Shown here: positions 34,131-45,400 of the stretch, piece after piece | Layout of the letters: the number at the start of each line of letters is the position of its first letter | How positions within the stretch are numbered: position 1 is the stretch's first letter | Origin: Symbiodinium natans | Taxonomy: Eukaryota > Sar > Dinophyceae > Suessiales > Symbiodiniaceae | Assembly: GCA_905221605.1 (NCBI GenBank) | Contig: CAJNDS010000296.1 | Location: forward strand, 16,001-80,000 | Length of the DNA: 64,000 bases | Reading direction: 5' to 3' | Notes under the pieces: model-generated | The model's input: only the letters and a program-made list of their open reading frames with translations | What the model was told of the DNA's origin: nothing | The model's database searches: none | Program-made: the position numbers and the translations under genes

Positions 34131-36597
34131 TCCTTCTCTGTGGGAGTTTACGGAAGAAGGGGACCCTTAATATAAGATGCAGAAATAGTGGGATCCCCTT
34201 ACAACAAGGACCCCATTAGCGTACCCCTAGTACCGCAAAACCCCCCCCCTCCCGGCTCCCGTGGCAAAATGGAAGAAACCCATGAGAGTTGCTCTTGGCA
34301 GGACCTCTACCAGACTCTTTGGGGATGCTGCCCTTCGTGAAGCTTCAGCCGGCTGCCAAGATCCATGAAAAGCCCCATAGAATGCTTGCGCGCTCTAAAT
34401 CTTTCTTTCCAGACAAGCACATGAGATAAATATTAATCTCATTTTTTAAAATGCAAGAATATACGAAATACATAGATACATACACATAAATATAAATATG
34501 TGTGTATATCTCATCCAAACATCAACACAAGATCTTTGCGGAGCTTGAGGCGAGAGGCTTCACGGAGCGGGTTGTACTGAGTCAAGTTTTCCCACAGACC
34601 TCCTGCATTGTCATGTTCCAAGCCTTCCCCACCTGCTATAATCTGCTCAAGTTGAAGGGCATCCCGCTTCGCCGTGCTTGCGAGGTTGCACGCCAACCGT
34701 TTCTCGGGCTTAGTGCCGCAAAGTGCCACGGCCCCAGTAGGCGAGCCATGCTGGTCATGAGTGTAGAAAGAACATGGACAATTCATGCACGGAGTGCTCT
34801 AGCAGACGCTTCAAATTTCGCCCCAAGCTCATACATGCAGGTGGCTTTTGTGATAACCGCGAAGAAGTTGGCCCGCAATAGCAAGAATGCCAGCCAAAGC
34901 TACAAGTTACACTCATAGTAGTGATCAGCGGAGTTTGTTGGGTCCCATGGGCGAGGCTTCCAAGACCCTCTCCCCCCTCTAGACTGGCTAGTGTGCTGCC
35001 ATGGCAATGCGCAATGATGCGCACAGCCGGTAGAATAGGATGAGTCGCTACTGGTATTGCCATCTGCGATGGCTATTGCATGTCAGCATGCCTACCCTGC
35101 CACCCATGCTGGCGAAGCACTACACACTGACCTACTGCAAGCACAATCACTGTTGTTTGGACCTGTGTTCGTGTTGTGACGGCGTGGAAGAGGTGCGAAG
35201 TCGGTACGCCAAGGTTTGGCGCTTAACCGAACGGCGTGATTTAATCCTTGGGCTTCAGGACTCAGGGGAGGTGATGCTCGTGAATTTGCAGCTCTAGACA
35301 CGAAAGACACATGGGGGGTGTTGTGCAATTGTTGCCTGGAAGATTCTGAGAAGAGACCCACCAATAGACTTTTCAGGAGAATGTCAATTTGACCGGCTGC
35401 GTAGCTCCATTGCAACACTGGGAGCACGGGGTACCAGGCGCGTCCGGACATGCCCTAAATCCTGAAAAAAACATCCTCCCAAAGCTGACGAGGTACTCTG
35501 ATCCGCCCTTGCAACGAAGACCTTTGAAACACACCTTCGCCATCGTGGAGTCGTGGACCTGATCATCGCAATCGCACCAAGGCCCGTTTCGGGCTCCCCT
35601 ATCCATGATCACGACTGCGAGTCACGTCAAACACATGTTTACTTCGTCCCTGCACTCCTCAAGCTAGTGGCCTTGAAGCGGTCTGCCATGTTTTAAGTCG
35701 CGTGTTTTGATGTCTTTGAGGTGCTGATCTTGTGGGCTGGCCAATCAAGACTTGAGGGGAGGCCTAGGTGACAGTCGCCGGCACAGCTAGGACGATGTCT
35801 GTTGAAGATGGCGGCATCCGGCGCAGCCTCGCCCACGCCAAGACATTCTTGGCTCGTGTTGGTCTGTGTCCGAGCCCTGCTGAGCGCGAAGTCCTCTTAT
35901 GCGGCCTGGAGCCAAAGTATTTCTCCATGCGTCAAATGGTCACACTGCGCTTCAAAAAAGGGTATGCATGGAGTGGGAAGACGGCTGGGCAAAGCTGGAC
36001 ATGAATTCTTGGCAGAGTCAGTCTGGAGCCCGACAAGCCAACCGGAAGTCGTGACATCAGCAGTTGGGCAAATCCGTGTTGCAAGCTCTGCGTTTGTTGC
36101 CTTCAATGTTACGTGCATCTGCCATGGCAACTGTTTGTTCCAACCTGCCAACTGCGTCAAGCTTCGACGCATGATCCTGCGAATTGCTCCGGCGCTGCGC
36201 GGTTGCTGCGTTGCGGTGCTGTGTTGACAGATTCCGGGTCTGAAGCACAGAAATTACACTGAACTAGCATTCTTTCGTAAGTTGTGGTATATCATAGTAG
36301 GCATATTATAGTCCATTGTACGTGTATTGTAGTAAATGTCTGTATAGCCACAGCCAAGCAAGCATTCAAGAAGAATACTTAGGATCAAGAACACAATCGC
36401 TATCGTAACTGATGATTAACAACAAGGAGCGTGATCATGGAACTAGCACCAAGCAATTCCACTGTAGTACAGAACGCAGCACGAATCACCACAGCCATAC
36501 GACGAATATGAATCCATTGCAGTGTCAACAATACCAGCAGCGAGATTTCTAAGCTGCTGGCAGCGCAGTCGTCTGGGCTTTGCCTTATGAGAAACCC
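34131..36597. other. No supportable gene; upstream region of the GCN1-like gene
   Basis: The stretch contains C runs (about 34240), AT-rich DNA (about 34420-34510 and 36270-36430), and weak open stretches at 34502-34918 and 35768-36004 with no recognised motif. Just before the GCN1-like start, GCAGCGCAG ending at 36568 could serve as a splice or trans-splice acceptor; the 22-nt spliced-leader sequence itself was not seen. Confidence 0.4.
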
Positions 36598-39500
36598 ATG
36601 GTGAAGAAGAAGTTTGGCGGCGAGAAGGTCGATGTGAAAGGCGTCTTGGCACCGGCTCCTGCCCCCCCGAAGCCTGCTGGATCAGCATGGTCCAAGGGCG
36701 CGGGCGCTGCTGCAGAAGCTGCTCCATCGGCTGCTGGTGCAGCACCGGCTAGAGGTGCAGGCACGGCTACAGCCTCAGCTCCATCCCGTGCTCCGCCAGC
36801 TGGGTCAGCTACCGGAGCATGGGCGAAAGGTGGACCGTTGGGGTTAGCAGCCACAGCCACATCATTACAGGCAGCGGCTAAGCCTAAATTCGCGCCTGCT
36901 TCAAGAGCACCAGCTGGCTACGCAGCACCCCAAAGGCCTGCATTGGGCCAGAAGCGTGATGCCAAGGCTTCTCCAGTCTTTAACGCAGCGGATTTCCCAG
37001 ATGTAGAGAAGCCAAAAACTGCCGCAGATTTGGCAGAAGAGGCCGCAAGCAGAAAGGCTGCCAAAGCCTTCCCAGAGGTGTCGAGTTGTGCCGAAGCATT
37101 GGTGGCCTTGTGCAGTAGAGCGGGTGTCACGGAGTCCTCTGATATCGGTCGGGCTACTTCCGGGCTATCTTGGCTGCTGAACACTTTGACATGTGCATCA
37201 GATATGTCAGATGATGATAGAGACAAGCTCCTGAAGGCAGGAGCTTTGGCAATTGAGGGAGTGGCCACAGATGCGAAGGGTGCATCTGCTGTTGATGAGA
37301 TCTTGAAGGGGTATTTCCAAGAGCAGCAGCACAAAGGCAAGAACACACCACAGGTCCTTGAGGCCAACGGCCTAGTCGACGCGTTGCTTTTCGGAAAATT
37401 GGCGCTGCAGCTGGAAGCTGGAAGCCAGAGGCAAGGTGCGATTAGGCTGAGAATTGTAAGGCGACTGCAAAAGCCAACGACTTCCTCTGTCGTTCAGCAT
37501 GCTTTGGCAGATGCACTCGCACCATTAGTAGCAGCAGACCCAGATGCAGCCGAAGAGATATGCCAGAAGGATTTCATCCCAGACTTGTCTTCTGCACAAG
37601 AAGGTGCCCGACGTGGCGCAGCCTTAGGGATTTCTGCCGTTGTAAAGGGATGTGGAGGTGTGCCGGCAATGAAGAAGTTGGGCACGATGGAGATTGTGAA
37701 GGAGTATGCGGCCACTTCGGGGAAGACATCGGCAGGCAAGCGTCAGGCAGCATTATTGCTGCTCCAAGCCCTTGCGCAGGCCTTGGGTCGAATGTTTGAG
37801 CCCTTTGCAATGGTCTCAATGCCTTTGCTGTTGGAGAGCTGTTCAGACTCCTCCAAGGATGTTCAAGTCGCTGGGCGCGCTGCGGCAAAGACGGTTGTAA
37901 GCCAGGTGAGCAGTGCCGGTGTACGGCTCATGATCAATCCCGTTCTGGAGGGGCTCAAGGACAAGCGGTGGCGAACCCAACTATCGGCAGCGGAGCTGTT
38001 GAAGCCAATCGTTTCAGAACTAGTTGCAAGCGCACCCAAGCGACTGCTGGCCGTAGTCCCAAAGGCTGTGCCTCTCCTTTGTGAAGCCGGAGCCGGCACT
38101 CGCTCAGAGCTCCGCAATGCTGCACGTGAGGTCCTGGAGCAAATCGGTGCTGCCATCGATCACTCCGCTGTTGCTGCACTATCATCCGATCTCATCGCTG
38201 CACTCCTTGAGCCAGGCGATGTGGCACTAGCTAGGGCGCTAGATGGGCTCCTCGGAACTGTTTACACCACCTCAGTGAGTGGGGCATCTTGTGCTCTTAT
38301 TTGCCCTGTGGTGGAGCGAGCCATCTCCAAGGGGGACGCTGAAGTTCGGCGGAAGGGAGCCAGCTTTGTCAGAACCTTGAGCCAGTGGGCGGTGGATGCG
38401 GAGGAGCTAGGGCCATACTTGGCTACACTGCGGCCACAACTTGAGGCCCTCCTTGCTGATCCTACCCCAGCCGTCCGAGACGCGGCTGCGCAGGCTATTG
38501 GAGCCTTGGCTGCTGCAACCTCGGCAGCACCAGGTGGTGATGAAGGTGCTGGTAACGTGGCCTCAACTTTGGTGCAAAAGCTCCAGAGCACAAGTGAGGA
38601 AGCAGAAATGGAAGGCGCTGCGCAGGGGTTGGCAGCTGCGCTGGCAGCTTCTGAGGATCGTGCTGAGCTTCTTGAGCAGATCCTCAAGGGTGCAAGAGGT
38701 GGCCATGGCCGCGTTGGATTTCTCACCGTGATGGTGCACCTGCCAAGAGCACTGAGAGACACAGAGGGTGGTGAAGATGACATTGCTTCCACCCTTGCCG
38801 CGTTGAGCGAAGCCCTGTCTGACAAAGATGAGGGCATCAGGAAAGCTGCTCGCCGTGGCTTGACTGCTGTAGCAGAAGGGTCTAGGAGCCCTGAGGCAGC
38901 AGCGGCCGTGGCTGCAGCTCTGGAATCAGCGCTACGTGCAGATGAGCCACTAGCACGAACCGCAGCAGCTGAATTAGCGCTCGTCCTGCTGGCGCAAAAG
39001 ACATTCACACCAAGTGCAGCCCCAGCCGCATGGGCAGGTCTCGTGGCAGCTGGCGTGGTGGCGCAGTCTGACGCCAATGCCGTTGTGCGTCGGGCTGCAG
39101 ACCGAGTTTGGCGTGCAGCAAATGAGGCTGGTGGTGGTAATGCTGGAAAGCAGCTCAAGGATCTCAGGCCGCTTCTGCTCGAGCGCCTCGCCAGTGACCT
39201 TTCAGGGCGGGAAGCCGCTGTAGCTTCGGCAGCGGGCCGTGCGGCTCTAAATTTGCAAGGGCGTTTTGAGGCTCAGAAGCTGGGGGTTCTTGAGGACTTG
39301 GTGCCAACACTCCGTAGCGCCTTGGAGGCTGAAGAACTCAGCATCAGAAGATCTGCATGTGAAGGTCTTTCAGAGATCTTGCGTGACGAGAGGGGGCAGA
39401 AAGTCATGCTGAGGGACCCGTCGCTGGTAGTTGGGATCAAGAGCGCCTTGCTCGAAGCAACAGCACGTGGCACAGAAGATGACGGTGAAGAGCCACTCCG

Positions 39501-40749
39501 AAAGGCGGCCGCTGCCTGCTGTGTTGCGGTGCCCCCTACGATGTTGGCAGAGCCTATTGTGAAGGAGCTGTGTCAGATTCAAGATGGTCTGAATGATGAG
39601 CAGTGCAAAGGTCTGGAGCGTTTGGTTGCGGGCATGTCCAGCAGTTCTGGCAGTGCTGCACAATTTCTGCCAGCTTTGGTCACCAGGGCTGGTGCTCCGC
39701 CCCATAACCTTGGGCAGATCTCTTGCCTGACTGCGGCAGCTGCTGCAGCTTTGGCTTCGCTGCGACAGGTGACGCCAGAATTGGCATCAGCATGTGTTGA
39801 TGCGGCTGCAGTTCTGGAGATCGACAATTCCGAAAGTGGCTCCGAGAGTTCCAAGCCGGGTCCAGTAGGCAGTGCCGCGGCAGCAATCCTGTCGCGGTTG
39901 GATGAGGCTGGTGCTGACGAGTTCATCGATGCGGTGGTTTCGAGAGTTGAGCCCACTGGGCAAGGGCGCGTCAGCAACCACTCTGTGGCAGCTGCCCGTA
40001 TTCTTACAGCTTGCTTCGGATCAATGCAACGGCCTCCATTACAAGGAGAGGCTTTGCTAGATGCGCTAGTGCCAGGTGTGCTGCTCACTTCACCTGACAG
40101 AGCCTGTGCCAACGCCTATTCGCTTGCGCTGCAGGGTCTGACCAGTTTGTCAGGGGCTGCGTCACTGTGTCAGGCACTTGCGCCCTGCCTTGCAGCAGCT
40201 TTGTCCAGCAACATGGAAGGGCAGCTTGCCCCAAAGGCGCTAGATGCTTTGGCTCCGCTTCTACAAACAGGTGCGACACATGCTGGTCAGCAGCGGAGGT
40301 CTCTCGCAGAGTCGTCCGTGGCAATCTTTAAGCGCACAGAGTCAGCCCATTTGCAAGGCCACGCTGTGAAGCTCGCAGGCCCGCTTGTTCGGCTTCTCGG
40401 TGAAAAGCCCATTGATGCCGACCTTCAGATCGCTGTGGTTTCAGCCATGACCGAGTTGCTACAGCGCACAGGCACAACTTTGCGGCCGCTTGTTCCCGCG
40501 CTTCAGACTGCATTGGTGCGATTGCTGGAAGGTCCGGCTGAGGTTCACGGAGTGGCTGTGCAAGCCCTTGGTGCTCTGGCACCGCTCGTTCCTCGAGCAG
40601 ACGCACTGGTGAAATTACTCTGCAAGCCTCCCTTGAAGGCATCAGCGCTTGCAGAGGTGGTGAAGGCTATTGGGGGGCCAGCATCGCTGTCTGAAGAGGT
40701 ATCTCGTGAGGTGAAAGCAATCCTTGATGCCTCTGCTAGCCAGCACTAG
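36598..40749 (+). CDS. GCN1-like HEAT-repeat protein, intronless
   Basis: One uninterrupted frame of 1383 residues from ATG 36598 to TAG at 40747. After MVKKKFGGEK comes an Ala/Pro/Gly-rich low-complexity segment (about residues 15-125), then HEAT-type helical repeats to the end. Residues about 335-640 follow the eEF3-like region of GCN1: RRGAAL, ALGRMFEPF with SMPLLLESCSD, GLKDKRWRTQLSAAELL, and DPTPAVRDAAAQAIGAL. In other eukaryotes GCN1 binds ribosomes and activates the kinase GCN2 during amino-acid starvation. Family members are usually near 2600 residues, so this is about half length; whether it keeps the GCN2-binding part is not clear. No ABC ATPase motifs are seen, which argues against eEF3 itself. 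The lack of introns contrasts sharply with aconitase and NOP14 nearby. Another HEAT scaffold protein is the main alternative. Confidence 0.75.
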   Translation: MVKKKFGGEKVDVKGVLAPAPAPPKPAGSAWSKGAGAAAEAAPSAAGAAPARGAGTATASAPSRAPPAGSATGAWAKGGPLGLAATATSLQAAAKPKFAPASRAPAGYAAPQRPALGQKRDAKASPVFNAADFPDVEKPKTAADLAEEAASRKAAKAFPEVSSCAEALVALCSRAGVTESSDIGRATSGLSWLLNTLTCASDMSDDDRDKLLKAGALAIEGVATDAKGASAVDEILKGYFQEQQHKGKNTPQVLEANGLVDALLFGKLALQLEAGSQRQGAIRLRIVRRLQKPTTSSVVQHALADALAPLVAADPDAAEEICQKDFIPDLSSAQEGARRGAALGISAVVKGCGGVPAMKKLGTMEIVKEYAATSGKTSAGKRQAALLLLQALAQALGRMFEPFAMVSMPLLLESCSDSSKDVQVAGRAAAKTVVSQVSSAGVRLMINPVLEGLKDKRWRTQLSAAELLKPIVSELVASAPKRLLAVVPKAVPLLCEAGAGTRSELRNAAREVLEQIGAAIDHSAVAALSSDLIAALLEPGDVALARALDGLLGTVYTTSVSGASCALICPVVERAISKGDAEVRRKGASFVRTLSQWAVDAEELGPYLATLRPQLEALLADPTPAVRDAAAQAIGALAAATSAAPGGDEGAGNVASTLVQKLQSTSEEAEMEGAAQGLAAALAASEDRAELLEQILKGARGGHGRVGFLTVMVHLPRALRDTEGGEDDIASTLAALSEALSDKDEGIRKAARRGLTAVAEGSRSPEAAAAVAAALESALRADEPLARTAAAELALVLLAQKTFTPSAAPAAWAGLVAAGVVAQSDANAVVRRAADRVWRAANEAGGGNAGKQLKDLRPLLLERLASDLSGREAAVASAAGRAALNLQGRFEAQKLGVLEDLVPTLRSALEAEELSIRRSACEGLSEILRDERGQKVMLRDPSLVVGIKSALLEATARGTEDDGEEPLRKAAAACCVAVPPTMLAEPIVKELCQIQDGLNDEQCKGLERLVAGMSSSSGSAAQFLPALVTRAGAPPHNLGQISCLTAAAAAALASLRQVTPELASACVDAAAVLEIDNSESGSESSKPGPVGSAAAAILSRLDEAGADEFIDAVVSRVEPTGQGRVSNHSVAAARILTACFGSMQRPPLQGEALLDALVPGVLLTSPDRACANAYSLALQGLTSLSGAASLCQALAPCLAAALSSNMEGQLAPKALDALAPLLQTGATHAGQQRRSLAESSVAIFKRTESAHLQGHAVKLAGPLVRLLGEKPIDADLQIAVVSAMTELLQRTGTTLRPLVPALQTALVRLLEGPAEVHGVAVQALGALAPLVPRADALVKLLCKPPLKASALAEVVKAIGGPASLSEEVSREVKAILDASASQH

Positions 40750-42454
40750 CCGTGGTCTTCAGCACGCATTGGCGGCCGTATGCCCGAAGCGTATAGTACG
40801 TAGCAGCTTCAACAAATCCTGCGGCCAGCACGACAAACATGCAGCTTGAAGCACCATTGCCTGCGACGCCACGACGAGCTCATGGCACAAAAGAGCTGCG
40901 ACCTGCTGCACAGCTCAGAGCACGATGGCTTGTTGGAGCACCGGCCTAGTGTCCCGGTTTGCCTGTCCTTCTCGGATGACATGCGCCCCATCGCTTTGCT
41001 GCTCCTTAAGTTCCTTTTCTTGGCCACATGGGGGTTGATCAATAAAGGCCCTTCTTCCTTAAACGGCAGATGAACCCTAGCAATATGATATGAGCAGTGT
41101 TGCCGCACGCAGTGCACAAACCATGCAGCCATCATGCGAGAGGATCAATCGTCATGAGATCAAGCAGGGAAACCCAGCTCACACATCGCAGAAAAGCTGC
41201 AACGCCCCTTGGAATTTAAAAAACAAAAACAAACCATATAGACCCTAAGCGGTCAAGACCCTAACCATGCAGTAACCAGGCCAGCTAGGCAGGTGGCAAA
41301 ATTCTGCAGCAGTCGCAGTAGTCTCGAGGAGCAATCAATCGCCAGGCTGGTGGCAAAAACAAGCATAAACAAAACCGCAGAGCCCTCGCCATGACTGATG
41401 CGGCTGCATGCGCCAAGCTTACAGAGCACGCTTTACAGTCTCTGCCGTTGCGCAAAGAGCTGCAGAACAAAGACTCAACAAACATGAGCAGGCTGGGAGG
41501 TGGTGGGTGGCGGCGACAAAGGCGGCATCCTGGTCAGAGATGGCTCCAGCACAAGCTCCAAGCAGCCCCCCAACATAAATCAGAGATTTGTCCGCACACT
41601 TGCAGTGCAGTGAAAAAACTGCTAGCCAACTGAAGCTAGGATGCGCAAGACCCCAGTAAGGTTGGAGGGCCGACTCTCGACAGGTTCCCGACGCCCGGTC
41701 GCAGCTGCACAGACCTCCTTGACTCATGAGGCCCCTAAGGCCCCTGCAGGCCATCGCTTCTGAGGTGTAGAGGAGTTGGGTCGAGTTGGAGATCGCATCC
41801 ACTATCGGCTTATCTCCGGCAGCGGCCCGGATTCAGGATGGGCGACTCGGCGCTGGGTGTCAGGGTATTCTCTTCAATGAGCAAATAGACTACTTAATGG
41901 TGAGGATGATGCTGATGGCCACCCTATATGTACTGTACTTGGGACAATAGAGAACCACTGGTATGACGATCAGTACCGCCATCAGTGCCAGCATAAATCT
42001 AAGCACACGTCGAAGTATTTATGATTCTGATTGAAGCTGGTCGGCGTGACAGGTGAGCATCACCCTCAAGGACAAGGAGCTGCTTCGAAAAGTAGAGGAC
42101 GCCCTCGCAGCACAAAAGCCGATGCCCAGTGTGGTTATAGTGGTTGTGGTATTGACTCAGTATATAAGTCGCAAAGCCATGTACTGAATAGGCCTGTGGC
42201 AGAATCACCCTCAACCCAAAACCCGTGTGAGCGTGGGAAGTGCGGGTGGCAAAACAAACCCTATCAACCCCAAACCCCTTGCCTGCCTTGAGAGCCGAAA
42301 CCCTTAGCTGCGGTCAGGAAGAACCAGCAGCGCAGATCAGCGCTGCTGATGGCGTCCAGCTCCTCGGATACGACCAGGCTTCAGCAGAACAATCTGAACA
42401 ATAGTATTTTAAATTGCTTAGTAATGTCTATTTGAAAGGAAGTAGCCAACCGTA
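40750..42454. other. 3' flank and intergenic, no gene seen
   Basis: After the GCN1-like stop there is mixed non-coding sequence. A 75-codon open stretch at 40846-41073 is not supported as a gene and is probably 3' UTR. Degenerate CCCTAA-like motifs occur at about 41240-41275 and 42200-42310. Confidence 0.5.
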
Positions 42455-45400
42455 ATGGGAAGAATTGGTCTGCCAAGGACTGAGCAGAGCCATGCTGATG
42501 CTACGCAGGCAGCAGTGGACGAGGCGCTGACGGAGCCGGAGCCCGCGGCTGCGCAGAAGGCAGGGGCAGAGGCTGCTGAGGCTGCTGAGGCGCCGAAGCC
42601 TGCCGCGACACTCAGCGAGGAGGACCGGATGGGGTGAGGGGGAAGGTCTTCAAGAAGGGCAGAGAGGGGTCTTCATGAACCGAGCGTTGGTGCATGATTT
42701 TGAGATGCGCCGCAGGAGTCGGTAAACTACTGCTTCTTGACGAGAGTTTTTGGTGTCGAAATGTGTCGAAAAGAGCTAGGAGCTGGCTTTGGCGAAGAGT
42801 GCTGAGTCCTGGTGGATGGACCCAGCAAGGAGGAAGATGCCAGCGAGTGTGCCTGGGACAACGGGAGAATGAAGTTTAGTGCAATTTTTTGGAAACTCTG
42901 CCTTCGCTGCTGTGGTGTGGCGCTGGTGCATCCCGGGCGGTTGGTTGGTGTGATGTATCTGAAGGGTCAGTTGTGGCCTTCCCACTTCCTCCATGTGGTG
43001 TGGGGTCTACTGTTCAGGGCCGCCCCCCTGCTTATAATGGTACCTCGAGGCCAGAGGTGGGGGAAGCCTCTTTGAGGGGTGTGTCGGCAATTGAAAGCCG
43101 AATAGTGCCTTGCTCCTGTGTTGCGCTTTCATTTCCGTCTGGTGCCACCGTGCCACCTAATTCAACCATCACCCAGAGATATCCACTGGGTCATCAGGCG
43201 CTGAGGCCCCAAATCCTGGGTACAGTACTGTCAGATTGATGAAGTGAAGGTTGAAGGTTGAGCCGGCATTTGCAGCTGTTGAGCAGACAGAATGTCTCGT
43301 CCCAGGTGGAGGCACATCTCCTGGATGACTTTCTGGCCAAGAAGGGTGAAGCACTCGAGCCGCCAGGCGACTATCTCGGATCCTTGCCTCAGTTCGAATC
43401 GAGACTATTGTTCAGTTCAGTTGAAGGAGCCTGAATAGCATGGAAAGGGGGCAACATAGGAACATAGGCTTCAGGGTTCTTTCTAACTGTCGTGCACCTG
43501 AGGTGGGCAGCTGCCGGTAATGCCCCGTACAGTTGGGCTGCCAACCTACGCAGCTGTTCCTGAAAAGGCTTTGCGGTGAACGACTGAAACATGCAGGGGA
43601 TCAACATGCTGTCCTGATGTGGTTCTACTGCAAGTTGCTTGGCACTGCTTGGCATTGCTTGGCATGTGGCAGGCCAAGAAGCTTTTCCCCGAGAAAGCTC
43701 GCAAGCCGATGATACGGCTTTACTGCTTCCCAGGGGCCGCTGACAACTACATGCACCCTGGCCATCTGATGCTAGCTGCTTTTGGGTCATCCGAGTCGTC
43801 AGGGGCTGAGCCTTTGGATGTCCAAACTGCCGAAAAGGCTTTGGCTGGAGCTGGCCACAAGCGCGCCTGATTGGTGCGAGGTTGCCGTGTATGTGTCGTG
43901 GCTTGAACGATTTTCAGAAGCCCTGCTTTGCAAACCCTGGAACCCCCCTTACTTGCCTTTCAGCCTGCCTTCCCCGTCTTCCTACATGTGGCCTCGAGCC
44001 TCGGACTGGCCAAAACCCCCCCCCTTCCCCCTGAGTACCGGCAGGAGCCGCGAGCACATGGTTTCCGGCCAGAGGAAGCCTGGGATCGGAGCCTGGAGGA
44101 GCGAGCCGAGGATGCCTTCCGTGTCATGCGCCCGGCCTTCGAGCAACTCGGCCAGTTCCGTGCAAATGGGCCCTACGGGAAGCGGCTTGTCAGCCCTTAA
44201 GGCCCCGAATGTAGCATGTATGATCTGGGGTGTAAATGGGTGAAGCTGGGCAGACGTGATGAGACATGTAGAGTAGGATGGAGGTTGCTTTGGGGGGGGT
44301 GGGGGGATCGTCCATGGAGGCCACAGCAGGGCTTGCAGGGTTGTGAAATAGATGTCGGTGCATTCTCACCCTGGCTTCCCTTCTGGATTGCGCCACACCT
44401 TTGCTTCCTCCCTTTGGTTGAGTGGTTTGCTCCGGTCTTGCAACTCCCTCTCCCAGCTAAGCAGCAGAAGATTCGCGGCCTTATTCCCCTGTTCGTTTTT
44501 TGTCTTTTGGTTTCTCTGCGTGGTTCTGATTCGCCCCTTTGCTCCGAGGACGCACGCCCGAGGTGGCGTCTCGGAGGGTGCGCCTTTTGGCTTCCTTTCG
44601 CACGGAGTGGGCGGCCAGTTCATGGCCCTCCTGGCGTACCGCCTGAAGCAGGTGGCAGCTGCACTTGTTTGGGGGTTTGATTTGGGGGCGGGGGGGGTCC
44701 TTTTGCATCAGGAAATTGCAAGTTTGGGGCCTAAGGGGTCGCCCCCATTTCCCTTTGCAAGTGGCAGTTGGAGCTGTTGCTCGGCATGCACACTTGTTGA
44801 TGTGTCGTCGAAGATGCGACAACGTTCTCGAGTGCCTTGGCACACATTACGTAGCCTTCGCAGAGGAGCTCAACATAGAGCCGCTGGTGGTGTTCGCCAA
44901 CGACGGCCCTCCCCCAAATGTGCCAACCCTCTCAGACGAAGGCTATCGCATGCTGCGCCTTGGCATCCCTCATCGCATTGCACTTTTTACAGGCGCTTGG
45001 ACTTGGATGAGGCTAGCATCTAGAGATATCTAGTCTACAGACGGCAAGCCTGTAACCGCGGGATTCGCCATCTCCGAGCCAAGAAGCATCTGAGCGCATC
45101 ACGAATAGCTGATTTCCCGAGGTGCGAGGATGTCCTTGGCTTCTACCGCCTCTTCCAGCCCGACACGATGGACCAGTACCTTTGGTAACAAGTGGCAGAC
45201 ATGGAACATAGAGTCCCCAAATTCCTGAAAAGGATGAGGTAATGGGGAGAGCTGAGAAGTCGTTTGCGCATCCAAGGCCATGGACTTGAATTTCCACGTA
45301 CTAGAATGTCCAGCCCTTAAATAAGCCTCTGACGCACCAACTTAGTTAATACATGTATGCACGAGAATGTGCACACAGACCTCTTTGCTCATCACTCGTC

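Noticed and set aside
38262-39158. 298-codon minus-strand frame
   Set aside because: Shadow of the GCN1-like coding strand, caused by its codon bias.
36598-40749. eEF3 translation factor
   Set aside because: The HEAT region resembles it, but no Walker or ABC signature motifs follow, so GCN1-like is the better name.
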